A DNA stretch of 40,191 nt from an uncultured Sulfolobales archaeon (GCA_938017505.1 CALIKV010000009.1:1-40191), one strand, 5' to 3'. Shown: positions 31,044 to 39,186, numbered from the stretch's first letter. Notes: generated by a model from the letters alone, not told the origin. Numbers and translations: made by a program.

Positions 31044-32317
31044 GGCAGATCCTCCAGGCCGAGCCTCTCCAGGCTGAGCGTTTTCTGAGTCCTCCTCACC
31101 AAATTCTTGACGGTCACAGCCCCCTCCTTGACCTCCCTCCCGCCTAAGAACACGGCGTACTCGTACCCCCTACCCGCTATATCGCTTAAGACGTCGTCCA
31201 GCTTCTTCCTGCTGGTCACCCTGACATCCACCGAGAGCCCGAGCCCCCTGAGCTTGGACGCTACATCGTCTATGAGGACGTAGTCCTCGGCGAGAGCTAT
31301 CAAAGCCGACCTGGCATGCCTCTTAGGCGGGTTCCAGCCCTTCCCACTAAGAACTAAAAGCAGCCTATCCAGCCCTAAGGCGAAGCCGGTCGCCGGAAGA
31401 TCCTCACCCCCATATACGGAGACAAGCCTATCGTACCTGCCACCGCCTCCAATGCTGAAGCCCGCGTCAGGCACCACAACCTCGAAGATGAAGCCCGTGT
31501 AGTACGCTAAGCCCCTGGCAAATCCTAGGTCAACGTATGGATCGCCTACGTTGAGGTTCCTAGCCAGCTCAAGTATCCTGAGCAGCCTGCCGATCTCCTT
31601 AACTGACTCAGGATTTAGCTCCAGACCACTGACGCGGCTTCTGATCTCATCAGGCTCCGGGGAATTCACGTCGAGTAACTCCTCGATCAGGGGGATGCCT
31701 GACGGGTTATACTGCCTCACCAACTTAAGCGCGTCGTCCAATTGCTTCTTATCTATATAATGTATTATTAGGTCTTGAGTCTCTTCAGGCATTCCCCACT
31801 CCCTGAAGAGGCTCCTGTAGACGGCCATCGTGCTCATCTTTATCTTGTAGTCACTAAGCCCTACAGACCTGTAGTAATCCCTTATTAGGAGCAGCAACTC
31901 CACATCAGCGTATATGGAGGGATCCCCGAGGAATTCAACCCCTGCTTGAAAGAACTCCCTGTACCTCCCCGCCTGCGGTTCCTCGTACCTGAACGCCGGT
32001 CCAACGTAGAATAGCTTAACAGGCTTCGGCCTATCACGCATTAACCTGAGGTATGCTCTAGCCACGCCAGCCGTGAATTCAGGCCTTAAACACACCTGAC
32101 GACCTCCCTTATCGGTGAACACGTACATGCTCCTCTTTATCTCAGGTCCTGATTTAATTGCGAAGAGGTCGAAGAGCTCTATCGTGGGCAGTATGATAAG
32201 CTCGTAGCCGTACCTGCTAGCTACGTCAGCGAAAGCATTCCCAACGTACTCCAGCCCGTCTGACTCAGGGGGTATGAGATCCCTCATCCCCCTGATCGGC
32301 TCTAGAGGGAGCCTCAT
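31040..32317 (-). CDS. hisS: Histidyl-tRNA synthetase
   Basis: Class II aminoacyl-tRNA synthetase of 425 aa. Motif 1 is near RYGYELIILPTIELFDLF (~35-52), motif 2 KLFYVGPAFRYEEPQAGRYR (~100-119) leading into FFQAGVEFLG, the HisA signature ARGLAYYTGFIFE (~264-276), and motif 3 ATGFALGLDRLLLVL (~307-321). The C-terminal anticodon-binding domain is present (RSALIALAED onward). ATG 32317 is 3 nt behind the endA stop. It overlaps dys by 4 bp. Confidence 0.95.
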   Translation of the reverse strand: MRLPLEPIRGMRDLIPPESDGLEYVGNAFADVASRYGYELIILPTIELFDLFAIKSGPEIKRSMYVFTDKGGRQVCLRPEFTAGVARAYLRLMRDRPKPVKLFYVGPAFRYEEPQAGRYREFFQAGVEFLGDPSIYADVELLLLIRDYYRSVGLSDYKIKMSTMAVYRSLFREWGMPEETQDLIIHYIDKKQLDDALKLVRQYNPSGIPLIEELLDVNSPEPDEIRSRVSGLELNPESVKEIGRLLRILELARNLNVGDPYVDLGFARGLAYYTGFIFEVVVPDAGFSIGGGGRYDRLVSVYGGEDLPATGFALGLDRLLLVLSGKGWNPPKRHARSALIALAEDYVLIDDVASKLRGLGLSVDVRVTSRKKLDDVLSDIAGRGYEYAVFLGGREVKEGAVTVKNLVRRTQKTLSLERLGLEDLP

Positions 32318-32320
32318 CCC

Positions 32321-32836
32321 TCACACCAGTAGATCCTCTACCTTGTAGGTTCTTAAGGTGTAGTAGGTCACGTCGCCGTTAGCGTCTACGAGGGCTAGCA
32401 ACGGCTCTAAGTTCTTGAGCAACGCGCTCTCAATCCACGACAGCAACTCCTTAGTATCCAGCGGCGAGTTCTCCTCGACCACGTAGACCACGTATTTCTG
32501 GCCCTTCATCTCGAAGAGCAGGACGTTCTCCCCGTAACCAGGGGTGACGACCCTGCCCCTACTCCTTAAATCAAGGAAAGTCGTGAACTTAATCCAGTCG
32601 TACCTGCTCTGCGAGTACCTTGAGAAGACGTCCTCCAGGTCAAGTCTCTGCCCGTCCCTGTCCACCACCCCGCAGTCCTTAGCGTATATGAGATATGCCA
32701 GCTCCACTAAGTCAACCGTGAACACGTCGTGTTCAGCCATTCTCGCACCAATCCTTGCTTCAGCGAAGACCCCCGGAGGCCCTTTAACAAGTAGCTTCCC
32801 CTCCTTAACGTCAATCACCTCGACCGACGCGTCCAC
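32321..32836 (-). CDS. endA: tRNA-splicing endonuclease, structural (non-catalytic type) subunit
   Basis: A 171-aa EndA-family protein with an N-terminal domain (~1-70) and the C-terminal nuclease-fold domain (YDWIKFTTFLDLRSRGRVVT, ~79-98, then YVVYVVEEN and LLALVDANGDVTYYTL). The catalytic His expected in the loop before YVVYVV is absent (KGQKYVVYVV), and the usual Lys in the SVRK-like helix is not clearly aligned (ALLKNLEPLLALVD). Only a candidate Tyr (PGYGE) remains. This is what is expected of the structural beta subunit of the crenarchaeal alpha2beta2 splicing endonuclease; the catalytic subunit must be encoded elsewhere. GTG 32836 is the start, with GAGGCGT upstream. First gene of the endA-hisS-dys operon. 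Confidence 0.8.
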   Translation of the reverse strand: MDASVEVIDVKEGKLLVKGPPGVFAEARIGARMAEHDVFTVDLVELAYLIYAKDCGVVDRDGQRLDLEDVFSRYSQSRYDWIKFTTFLDLRSRGRVVTPGYGENVLLFEMKGQKYVVYVVEENSPLDTKELLSWIESALLKNLEPLLALVDANGDVTYYTLRTYKVEDLLV

Positions 32837-32909
32837 GCCTCACACCTAACTAATGAGTTATCAGGGGAGTAATTAACGTTTGCAGCATCTAGGGCGGGGG
32901 CCTTACGCG

Positions 32910-32921
32910 TTTTAATTAGTT
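32910..32921 (+). promoter_or_regulatory. TATA-like box of mtnA
   Basis: GTTTTAATTAG about 30 nt before ATG 32949; transcription would start near 32941. The same AT-rich spacer separates mtnA from the divergent endA operon. Confidence 0.4.
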
Positions 32922-32948
32922 CCTCGTTATATGTAGTCGGGTTTCAGT

Positions 32949-33989
32949 ATGGCGGCAGGCGTTAGGTCTCTTGAGTGGGTGGGGGGTAGGGTTAGGTGGT
33001 TGAACACGTTGAAGGTGCCTTGGGAGGAGGAATACGTTGAGACGAGCGATTACGAGAGGTTGGCTGTGGCTATAGAGTCTATGGAGATCAGAGGCGCCCC
33101 AGCTATAGGCGTTGCAGCGGCCCTTGGCGTGGCTTTAGCTGCTAGCGACTTCAGCGGCGGTTTAGATGAGCTTAGGTCGCGGTTGCTCAGGGCCATTGAC
33201 AGGTTCTCGAGAACGAGGCCTACAGCGGTGAACCTCTTCTGGGCTCTCGAGAGGATGAGGGAGGTAGTAAGCGGGGAGTACGCCAACGCCGAGGAACTGC
33301 GTGAGAGCGTTATCAAGGAGGCCCTCAGAATATACGAGGAGGATGTTAAGGTCAACGTAGCTATAGGCGAGGTCGGCAGTAAGCTGGTTGAGGACGGGGA
33401 CACCGTGCTGACTCACTGTAACGCAGGCTCCCTGGCGACAGCCGGTTACGGAACCGCGCTCGGCGTCATCAGATCGGCGTGGTACTCCGGGAAGAGGGTT
33501 AGGGTAATAGCGACTGAGACAAGGCCTATGCTTCAGGGGGCACGCCTCACGGTGTGGGAACTTGTGAAGGAGGGCATACCAGTGACCCTGACCAGCGACA
33601 GCATGGTGGGCTACGTCATGAGCAAGAAGCTCGTGGACAAGGTGATTGTCGGGGCTGACAGGATACTTAAGTCAGGACACGTAATAAACAAGATAGGAAC
33701 GTACACAATAGCCGTTTTAGCACACCACCACGGGATACCTTTCTACTCCGCCGCCCCAACCTCGACCATAGATCCTGTGGGGAGGGTTGAGGAAGTGGTT
33801 ATCGAGGAACGCGATCCTGATGAGGTACGCAAGGTTCTGGGAAGGCTCTTAATAACCGTTCCGGGGGTCAAGGTCATGAACCCCGCCTTCGACGTAACGC
33901 CTCCTAACCTAGTAAGTGGGATAATAACTGAGAAGGGCGTAGCCACGCAACCGTACGAGGAGTCCATAGGTAGGCTCTTAAAGCTATAG
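32949..33989 (+). CDS. mtnA: S-methyl-5-thioribose-1-phosphate isomerase family (MtnA/aIF2B-like)
   Basis: A 346-aa protein of the MtnA/eIF2B-alpha superfamily. The MtnA-specific features are all present: ESMEIRGAPAIGVAAALG (~43-60), THCNAGSLATAGYGTA (~155-170) with the catalytic Cys 157, ATETRPMLQGARLT (~188-201) and VGADRI (~234-239) with the catalytic Asp 237. MtnA converts 5-methylthioribose-1-phosphate to the ribulose form in the methionine salvage pathway; archaeal homologs may also act on ribose-1,5-bisphosphate, but the close MtnA motif match favours the first. ATG 32949. It converges on the YhfC-like gene with only 4 bp between stops. Confidence 0.9.
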   Translation: MAAGVRSLEWVGGRVRWLNTLKVPWEEEYVETSDYERLAVAIESMEIRGAPAIGVAAALGVALAASDFSGGLDELRSRLLRAIDRFSRTRPTAVNLFWALERMREVVSGEYANAEELRESVIKEALRIYEEDVKVNVAIGEVGSKLVEDGDTVLTHCNAGSLATAGYGTALGVIRSAWYSGKRVRVIATETRPMLQGARLTVWELVKEGIPVTLTSDSMVGYVMSKKLVDKVIVGADRILKSGHVINKIGTYTIAVLAHHHGIPFYSAAPTSTIDPVGRVEEVVIEERDPDEVRKVLGRLLITVPGVKVMNPAFDVTPPNLVSGIITEKGVATQPYEESIGRLLKL

Positions 33990-33993
33990 TCAC

Positions 33994-34632
33994 TTAAGGG
34001 AGTAGTTGGTTACGTCGTATCGCCATGAACGTAGCTAACGACGCAACGATCAACGCCAGGAGCGCCTCAGTCAACCACACGTTACCGGTCAGCTCCAGCG
34101 CCGCCACCCCCACTACGTTCAGCGTCCCGTGAGCAATCACCGCTAGAAGGAGGTACTTCAAGTCACTCAGTGATCTCATCACGAGCACGGAGAAAATAAC
34201 GTGCGCGGTGATGGCTACGTTCCTCTCTACAGCCCCCGGCATTAAGTCTAGGTAGCTGTACTGTGTTTGACTGTAGGCGAGAACGGGTATCACGTACAAC
34301 AGCAATGCCTCAGCGAGTCCCCACCCCAAGCCTAGAGCTATGGCGCTGCCTAACCTGTCCCCCTTAGCTGCGGAGCTCCTGAGTATGACGTATCTCACAG
34401 GCTCCTCGAAGACGCCGGCCATGTAAGAAGCTATTACCAGGTACGTACTCCTCTCGAGGACGCTGGCACTCACGTACAGTAATGGGGTTCTGACCAGCAA
34501 CGCGATCAACCACCCACCACCCCCCAGCACTGGGAGGAGCCACCCTACCCTCCTGTAGTGGAGGACGTATGTCAGGGCGATGATCCCTGGAACCACCGAT
34601 ATAAGGATCACGGCCGCCGAGCCTGCAAGCAT
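33994..34632 (-). CDS. YhfC-type putative intramembrane protease
   Basis: A 212-aa protein with six to seven membrane helices. The conserved polar motifs sit in the helices: GVFEEPVRYVILR (~73-85) with Glu-Glu and Arg, GLGWGLAEALLLY (~99-111), NVAITAHVIFSVLV (~137-150) and VIAHGTLNVVG (~164-174). This Glu-Glu/His/His-Asn set is the pattern of the YhfC family, related to CPBP/glutamic intramembrane proteases. No protein substrate is known. ATG 34632. It follows another membrane protein gene on the same strand after 22 bp, so the two are probably co-transcribed. Confidence 0.75.
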   Translation of the reverse strand: MLAGSAAVILISVVPGIIALTYVLHYRRVGWLLPVLGGGGWLIALLVRTPLLYVSASVLERSTYLVIASYMAGVFEEPVRYVILRSSAAKGDRLGSAIALGLGWGLAEALLLYVIPVLAYSQTQYSYLDLMPGAVERNVAITAHVIFSVLVMRSLSDLKYLLLAVIAHGTLNVVGVAALELTGNVWLTEALLALIVASLATFMAIRRNQLLP

Positions 34633-34654
34633 GCGTAGCCGCCCTTAAGAACGG

Positions 34655-35191
34655 TTAATATGTTGAGGGTCTAGCCTCAAGCACTTTACTCCAAGGACCC
34701 CTAACACAGCGGACGATGCCTAGGAATAACGTGTAGAGGATCCCTGGGAGACTCGAGTACAGGTATATTGAGGGGCTCATCTTCTCGATCACTACCGCCA
34801 GTAAAGGCCCTCCGAAATAATGTATGGTTATTAACGGGATGAGGCCGAGGAGCAGCGTAAATAAGACTCCAGTCAGCAGTGTTGAAGCGATTAATTTCAT
34901 CCTAAGCCTCGTCATTAGGTAGTGTTGCAGGAGTCCGAAGACCGCGCCTATCAAGGCGTACTGAAGCGGGTAAGCAAGCGGGGCTATGACGTTAACGATT
35001 GAAAGAGTTCCGGAGAGTTGGTCATATACGATCTCGTACGGCACGTCGTAGGCCGATGATATTAGTTTAGCAAGTTCAACCGTCAGCTCAGCGACGAAAC
35101 CGGATAACGCCACAACGTAGAGCAACCCGATCACTATGCCGCTTAGCAGACCGGCAAGAACCCCGGCAAGAGCTGACTTACTATAACTCAC
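34655..35191 (-). CDS. Membrane protein of unknown function
   Basis: A 178-aa protein with about five membrane segments (residues ~8-34, 68-90 in part, 98-120, 122-140, 144-160). Between TM1 and TM2 there is an external loop of about 35 residues (AELTVELAKLISSAYDVPYE onward). The first helix is Gly-rich (AGVLAGLLSGIVIGLLYVV). I do not recognise a family. GTG 35191 is preceded by GGTG, and a TATA box (TTTATAAAT, 35229-35237 on the minus strand) sits at the right distance. It is upstream of the YhfC-like gene in one operon. Confidence 0.75.
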   Translation of the reverse strand: MSYSKSALAGVLAGLLSGIVIGLLYVVALSGFVAELTVELAKLISSAYDVPYEIVYDQLSGTLSIVNVIAPLAYPLQYALIGAVFGLLQHYLMTRLRMKLIASTLLTGVLFTLLLGLIPLITIHYFGGPLLAVVIEKMSPSIYLYSSLPGILYTLFLGIVRCVRGPWSKVLEARPSTY

Positions 35192-35523
35192 GCCAGCACC
35201 ACACTACTATTACCTAGCGCACCCACATTTATAAACGTTGCACATCCTCTTGAGGAGGGCTAGAACAACGGTTGTTTTTAAACTCTGTTTCAGGTCTGAA
35301 GTCAGCTGAGACAGCTCTAATCACAGCTCAGTTGTCTTCTCCTCATCACCACTATTGGATTTAATAGCTTGCTAATAAAGTTACACTTCGTGGATGATGT
35401 AACGACGCTCTCCCGAGTCGATGACGACTCTTCTCTTCACTGACACAGGACAGTTAACTTAAGTCAGCGTTACGCGCCCCTCAGGAGGGTTCAAAGTATA
35501 AATAATGGTCGTCACAGATTATA
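35192..35523. other. Intergenic region with two promoters and a possible C/D-box sRNA
   Basis: No protein gene is seen. It holds the TATA box of the leftward membrane-protein operon (35229-35237) and that of the rightward small-ORF operon (AGTATAAAT, 35495-35503). Between them, 35392-35445 has box-like elements of a C/D sRNA: ATGATGT (C-like, 35394-35400), CCGA, CGATGA (C'-like), and CTGA (D, 35440-35443). A TTTAATAG lies about 28 nt before. Only the D box is perfect, so this RNA is weakly supported. Confidence 0.3.
35495..35503 (+). promoter_or_regulatory. TATA box of the small-ORF/nitrilase-like operon
   Basis: AGTATAAAT centred about 25 nt before ATG 35524, which would make the first gene leaderless. 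This placement supports 35524 as a true start codon. Confidence 0.55.
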
Positions 35524-35676
35524 ATGAGGTTGAAGATGCTCATTAGTGTTGAGTTAGTTAGGGTTGGCTTAATTAGCGTTGAGGGTGCTGAGCGCTTCAG
35601 GACTTGCAAGGGTCTTCTAGGGCTTCATTGCCTGCCTGAAAAACTCGTGAAGCAGTTGCTTGAGGCTTCGAAATGA
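35524..35676 (+). CDS. Small protein of unknown function (50 aa), first gene of coupled operon
   Basis: ATG 35524 to TGA 35676. The product begins MRLKMLISVELVRVGLISVE, then GAERFRTCKGLLGLHCLPEK and LVKQLLEASK. It has two Cys separated by nine residues (TCKGLLGLHC), a hydrophobic first half and a helical C-terminal end. I recognise no family. Support comes from position: the TATA box at 35495-35503 puts the RNA 5' end at the ATG, and the stop overlaps the next start as ATGA. A chance frame is possible but the chain of overlaps makes it less likely. Confidence 0.55.
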   Translation: MRLKMLISVELVRVGLISVEGAERFRTCKGLLGLHCLPEKLVKQLLEASK

Positions 35677-35864
35677 ACGCGGCCAAGGACCTTCAAGACC
35701 CCTCACCTCCTGACGAGGGAGGTATGGCTAGGCGTTGGGGTTGGGCTGGAACCTCGGGCGATTGGCTAGAGAACGTTAACGCTGATGACGTTTCCTCAAA
35801 TAGCTTATTAGCGGAGGTGCGTGAGCCCTTACGGGTTAGTGAGTCCTTAGGTGTGAGGGTATGA
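35673..35864 (+). CDS. Small protein of unknown function (63 aa), second gene of coupled operon
   Basis: ATG 35673 overlaps the preceding stop (ATGA) and has GAGG 7 nt upstream; its own stop overlaps the next gene in the same way. The product is acidic to neutral, rich in Asp/Ser/Pro at the start (AAKDLQDPSPPDEGG), followed by MARRWGWAGTSGDWLENVNA with three Trp in a row of 15 residues, and a C-terminal helix-like end. It looks largely disordered. No family is recognised. Because both flanking junctions are ATGA, translation coupling is likely. Confidence 0.55.
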   Translation: MNAAKDLQDPSPPDEGGMARRWGWAGTSGDWLENVNADDVSSNSLLAEVREPLRVSESLGVRV

Positions 35865-36673
35865 GCCATAGGAGGAGTTCGGTGGCAGTGATCAGGCTTG
35901 ACCTGGGAAGTAGCTCGAGGAAATACACTGAGGCCGTGAGTGAGGTGCTGAATCAAGTCTCAAATAATGTGTCGATCTTGCTGACGCTATCGCCCGTGAG
36001 ACCCTTACACGACTTCTTAAACGATCGTAGGACTTACCCGAACTACAGGAACTTCGTGAAAAGCGTTAACAAGAAGTTGATGAACGTTGCTAGGAGGAGA
36101 GGCGCATCAATAGTTGTGACGCCGGTAATCAGGAAGGGAGGGGACAAGGTCTTTCTCTCAACGAGCGTCATGCCCCCTCTCGGACAACCCCTCTTCAAGG
36201 CCGGCAACATAGTGCCCATAAACAATAAGGTCTCGTTCAACAAAAGTCCTGAGATCCTGTCAATGGGTGGGGTTAAACTCTGCTTCACCTATCTTGAGGA
36301 GCTGGAAATGCCTGAAGTGGCTAGGATCTGTAAATTCCTCGGGGGGGACGCAGTCGTGACGGTTAACCCGCCCTTGCTGTCGGAGCGAGACCCAGAGCTA
36401 ACGCTCAAGCTGGGCGTCGTTAGGGCCGTCGAGAACAACATACCGATCATAGGCCTAGGCGGTTACCTAACTGACGGGAGAATACAACAACCCACGTTCC
36501 TGATTAACAGTTCCGGCGAGGTGGTCGACTTCTACAACGATTACGAGCCAGCCGTCTTTGAGGTTGAGGTGGAGAGGCTTGAACGCGCAGCTCGCTTAGA
36601 CCTGATAAGGAAATACCTAAAGCTAATCAGGGAGCTGACCTCTCCACCTTTAGGACAGGGCCCCCACCCGTAG
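35861..36673 (+). CDS. Nitrilase-superfamily-like protein with altered active site
   Basis: A 270-aa carbon-nitrogen hydrolase fold. Recognisable parts are PVIRKGGDKVFLSTSVMPPL then KAGNIVPINN (the Lys region of nitrilases), GVKLCFTYLEELEMPEVARI (~137-156) with the nucleophile Cys in place, and GDAVVTVNPPLL, then VVRAVENNIPIIGLGGY (~185-201) with the typical end-of-domain strands. The catalytic Glu, usually in a PE motif near residue 42, appears replaced: the stretch reads ILLTLSPVRPL. Either the Glu is taken from elsewhere or the protein is a pseudoenzyme. AGGTG lies 7 nt before ATG 35861, which overlaps the second small gene. Amidase or hydrolase substrates cannot be predicted. Confidence 0.7.
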   Translation: MSHRRSSVAVIRLDLGSSSRKYTEAVSEVLNQVSNNVSILLTLSPVRPLHDFLNDRRTYPNYRNFVKSVNKKLMNVARRRGASIVVTPVIRKGGDKVFLSTSVMPPLGQPLFKAGNIVPINNKVSFNKSPEILSMGGVKLCFTYLEELEMPEVARICKFLGGDAVVTVNPPLLSERDPELTLKLGVVRAVENNIPIIGLGGYLTDGRIQQPTFLINSSGEVVDFYNDYEPAVFEVEVERLERAARLDLIRKYLKLIRELTSPPLGQGPHP

Positions 36674-36686
36674 GCTGGTAAGGGCG

Positions 36687-36702
36687 TGTGTTTTAAAAAT
36701 GG
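36687..36702. terminator. Possible shared terminator of converging operons
   Basis: TGTTTTAAAAATGG lies between the nitrilase-like stop (36673) and the porB stop (36737). It gives a T-run on both strands, TTTT forward and ATTTTTAAAA reverse, so it may stop transcripts from both sides. Confidence 0.35.
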
Positions 36703-36736
36703 TTTAAGGTTTCGACGTTAGTCGCCTTACGCGATC

Positions 36737-37681
36737 TCACTTCTCTACGGGTCCTATCACTTCCTTACCAGCCAGCTTATTTACGTAGGCAACCTGTTTA
36801 TCTACGAACTCCTGTATTTTCTCTATCTCCTCGTCCGTTAAGTGTCTGAATCTCCCATGTAATCTCAGGTACTCCCTCACAGGCTTCCTCTTAGGAACCG
36901 GCGTTGTAACGTTCAGCGTGTTATTCTCCACCTCGTAGTTTATCCATATGCCCGTCTGCACCGCCATCCTAGCCACCGTCACTGTTAGTGCTGGTTCATA
37001 CCTCCAGCCGGGGACGCATGGTGAATAGGCGTGTATCAGTTTAGGCCCCTTAATCTCCATCGCTTTGTTTATCTTCATATAGAGATCTGGGATGTAAGCC
37101 GGGTTTATCGTGGCTACGTAGGGCACTCTGTGAGCCAGCGCTATGCCGATTATGTCTTTCTTGTTCCTCCACTCACCGTGCCACACCCTACCGACCGGCG
37201 TGGTTGTTGTCCAAGCGCCGAAGGGAGTCGCGCCGCTCCTCTGTATGCCCGTGTTCATGTACGCCTCGTTATCGTACACTATATAAAGCACGTCGTGCCC
37301 TCGCTCAAGCAACCCTGAGAGGGCCTGAATGCCTATGTCGAACGTCCCTCCATCCCCGCCTATAGCTACCACCCTAACGTCCTTCTCAGGGGGTAACACA
37401 CCCTTCCTCTTAAGCACTTTGAGAGCTGCCTCAACACCAGAGGCGCCGGCGGCCGCGTTTTCGAACGCTATGTGAAGCCATGGATGCATCCACGACGTCT
37501 CAGGGTACAGGGTCGTGGTGACTTCAACGCACCCCGTGGCTTGAACTATGATAGCGTCCTTAGGCATCGCCTTAGTTATGTGGCGCATCAATATGGCAGC
37601 CCCACACCCTTGACACATCCTGTGGCCTGGAGCGAACCTCTCCTCACGAGGTATGTCCTTTATGGTTAAGGTCCTGCTCAT
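36737..37681 (-). CDS. porB: Pyruvate (2-oxoacid):ferredoxin oxidoreductase, beta subunit
   Basis: Thiamine diphosphate-binding subunit, 314 aa. The cluster ligands are in RMCQGCGAAI (~21-30), GCVEV (~50-54) and PCVPGWRY (~221-228). The TPP motif runs from GGDGGTFDIGIQALSGLLER (~108-127) to YDNEAYMNTGIQRSGATP (~136-153). These fit the POR/VOR class that oxidises 2-oxoacids to acyl-CoA and reduces ferredoxin. It overlaps porA by 4 bp. It is the last gene of porGDAB. Pyruvate is the usual substrate; 2-ketoisovalerate is possible. Confidence 0.92.
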   Translation of the reverse strand: MSRTLTIKDIPREERFAPGHRMCQGCGAAILMRHITKAMPKDAIIVQATGCVEVTTTLYPETSWMHPWLHIAFENAAAGASGVEAALKVLKRKGVLPPEKDVRVVAIGGDGGTFDIGIQALSGLLERGHDVLYIVYDNEAYMNTGIQRSGATPFGAWTTTTPVGRVWHGEWRNKKDIIGIALAHRVPYVATINPAYIPDLYMKINKAMEIKGPKLIHAYSPCVPGWRYEPALTVTVARMAVQTGIWINYEVENNTLNVTTPVPKRKPVREYLRLHGRFRHLTDEEIEKIQEFVDKQVAYVNKLAGKEVIGPVEK

Positions 37682-38865
37682 TCTCTCACCCCAATGAATA
37701 ACGGTTCCTTAGGTAGCTCGCGAACAGGCTTGCCTTTAAGGTCCACCAACTTACTTAGGACGGTCTCTATGTGGCTGTGCGTTACAGGCCTCCCGCCGAG
37801 GCCTGTGATGAAGCTCACAGCCCTCGCCTCGAAGCCGTGCTTAGCCAACGTCGTGACTATGTCCCCGTATAGAGGACCTGCTGAAGTTGATCCAGGTACT
37901 AAAGCCCTGTCAATGACCCCGATCATCTCAACGCCCTGCAGGTGCTTGAGTATTAGATCCTCTGGGAACGGCCTATAGAGCTTCACCTTCAGGACTCCTG
38001 CCTTAACCCCCCTACCCCTGACTCTATCTAGGTAGGCCCTCAAGTTGCCTACCACGTGACCCATCGCCACAATCAAGATGTCAGGGTTGTCATCCCCGTA
38101 TAACTCAACCGCGTCATACCGCCTTCCAAACCTCCTTGAGAACTCCTCCACGGAGGTGTTGAAGGCCTCCCTGGATTTCTTCATGGCTTCATACTGCTGC
38201 CTCTTGAATTCGAAATACCATTGAGGATCCCCTAACGCGCCCATCGTGATAGGCCTCGCTGGATCTAGACTATACCACGTCCTCTTCTTGGGGATGTAGT
38301 CAAGGGCCTCCTCCCTCTCGACAACCGTTATAGGCTCTATCGTGTGCGTCATGAAGTACCCGTCAAGAGCTGTGACCACTGGTAGGAGGACCTCAGGGTC
38401 CTCAGCTATTCTGTAAGCGATTATCACGTCGTCATGTGCTTCCTGGTTGTTCTCAGCCATCATCATGACCCAGCCAGTGTCCGACACCGCCATGAAGTCG
38501 CTGTGGTCGTTCCATATGTTTATCGGGGCTGAGAGCGCTCTAGCAGCTATCGTCATCACTATGGGCAACCTTAACGACGATGATATGAACATTATCTCGT
38601 ACATCAGGGCTATCCCCTGCGATGAGGAGGCAGTGTAAACTCTAGCGCCGGCTGCTGAAGCGCCAACAGCTGCTGAGAGAGCCGAGTGCTCTGACTCCAC
38701 GTGTATCATCTCCGCGTCCAGCTCACCGTTAGCTATGAATTCAGCCAGCTTCTCAACTATGGTCGTCTGCGGGGTTATCGGGTAGGCTGAGATCACGTCC
38801 ACATCAGCGCTCTTGACAGCGTAGGCCACTGCCGTGTTACCTGAGAGAGGAACTACCTTACCCAA
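37678..38865 (-). CDS. porA: Pyruvate (2-oxoacid):ferredoxin oxidoreductase, alpha subunit
   Basis: A 395-aa alpha subunit. Recognisable stretches are GNTAVAYAVKSADVDVISAY (~9-28) with PITPQTTIVEKLAEF next, HVESEHSALSAAVGASAAG (~55-73), TASSSQGIALMYEIMFI (~77-93) and RLPIVMTIAARALSAPINIW (~98-117). These are typical of the PorA pyrimidine-domain of the four-subunit enzyme. The start at 38865 is the base next to the porD stop. Overlaps porB by 4 bp. Confidence 0.92.
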   Translation of the reverse strand: MGKVVPLSGNTAVAYAVKSADVDVISAYPITPQTTIVEKLAEFIANGELDAEMIHVESEHSALSAAVGASAAGARVYTASSSQGIALMYEIMFISSSLRLPIVMTIAARALSAPINIWNDHSDFMAVSDTGWVMMMAENNQEAHDDVIIAYRIAEDPEVLLPVVTALDGYFMTHTIEPITVVEREEALDYIPKKRTWYSLDPARPITMGALGDPQWYFEFKRQQYEAMKKSREAFNTSVEEFSRRFGRRYDAVELYGDDNPDILIVAMGHVVGNLRAYLDRVRGRGVKAGVLKVKLYRPFPEDLILKHLQGVEMIGVIDRALVPGSTSAGPLYGDIVTTLAKHGFEARAVSFITGLGGRPVTHSHIETVLSKLVDLKGKPVRELPKEPLFIGVRE

Positions 38866-39186
38866 TCACCTCACCTCCAGAACCATGTCTATAGCCTTCA
38901 CCGGGCACTCCTGCGCGCAAATCCCGCAACCCTTACAGTAGTCGTAGTCCACGTCATAGGTCACCTCATACTTCCTGCTCGCCGCGGTCACGTATGGTTT
39001 ATCGAGCTCCAGTATCGCTGAGTCAGGGCAGTACATCCAGCAAATCCTGCATCTAATACACTTATCCTGCTTTATGACCGGCCTCAGCGTCCTCCACTCA
39101 TGCGTCTTGTACCTCCTTGTGGAGCCAGGCTCCAGAATCACCGCCCCTACCGGTACTTCCTTCCATGAAGGTAGTTTAGCGCTCAA
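38866..39186 (-). CDS. porD: Pyruvate (2-oxoacid):ferredoxin oxidoreductase, delta (ferredoxin) subunit
   Basis: A 106-aa 2[4Fe-4S] ferredoxin-like subunit. The two cluster motifs are CIRCRICWMYCPDSAI (~41-56) and CKGCGICAQECPVKAI (~83-98), each C-x2-C-x2-C-x3-C-P. It moves electrons from the TPP site to external ferredoxin. Overlaps porG by 4 bp and abuts porA. Confidence 0.93.
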   Translation of the reverse strand: MSAKLPSWKEVPVGAVILEPGSTRRYKTHEWRTLRPVIKQDKCIRCRICWMYCPDSAILELDKPYVTAASRKYEVTYDVDYDYCKGCGICAQECPVKAIDMVLEVR

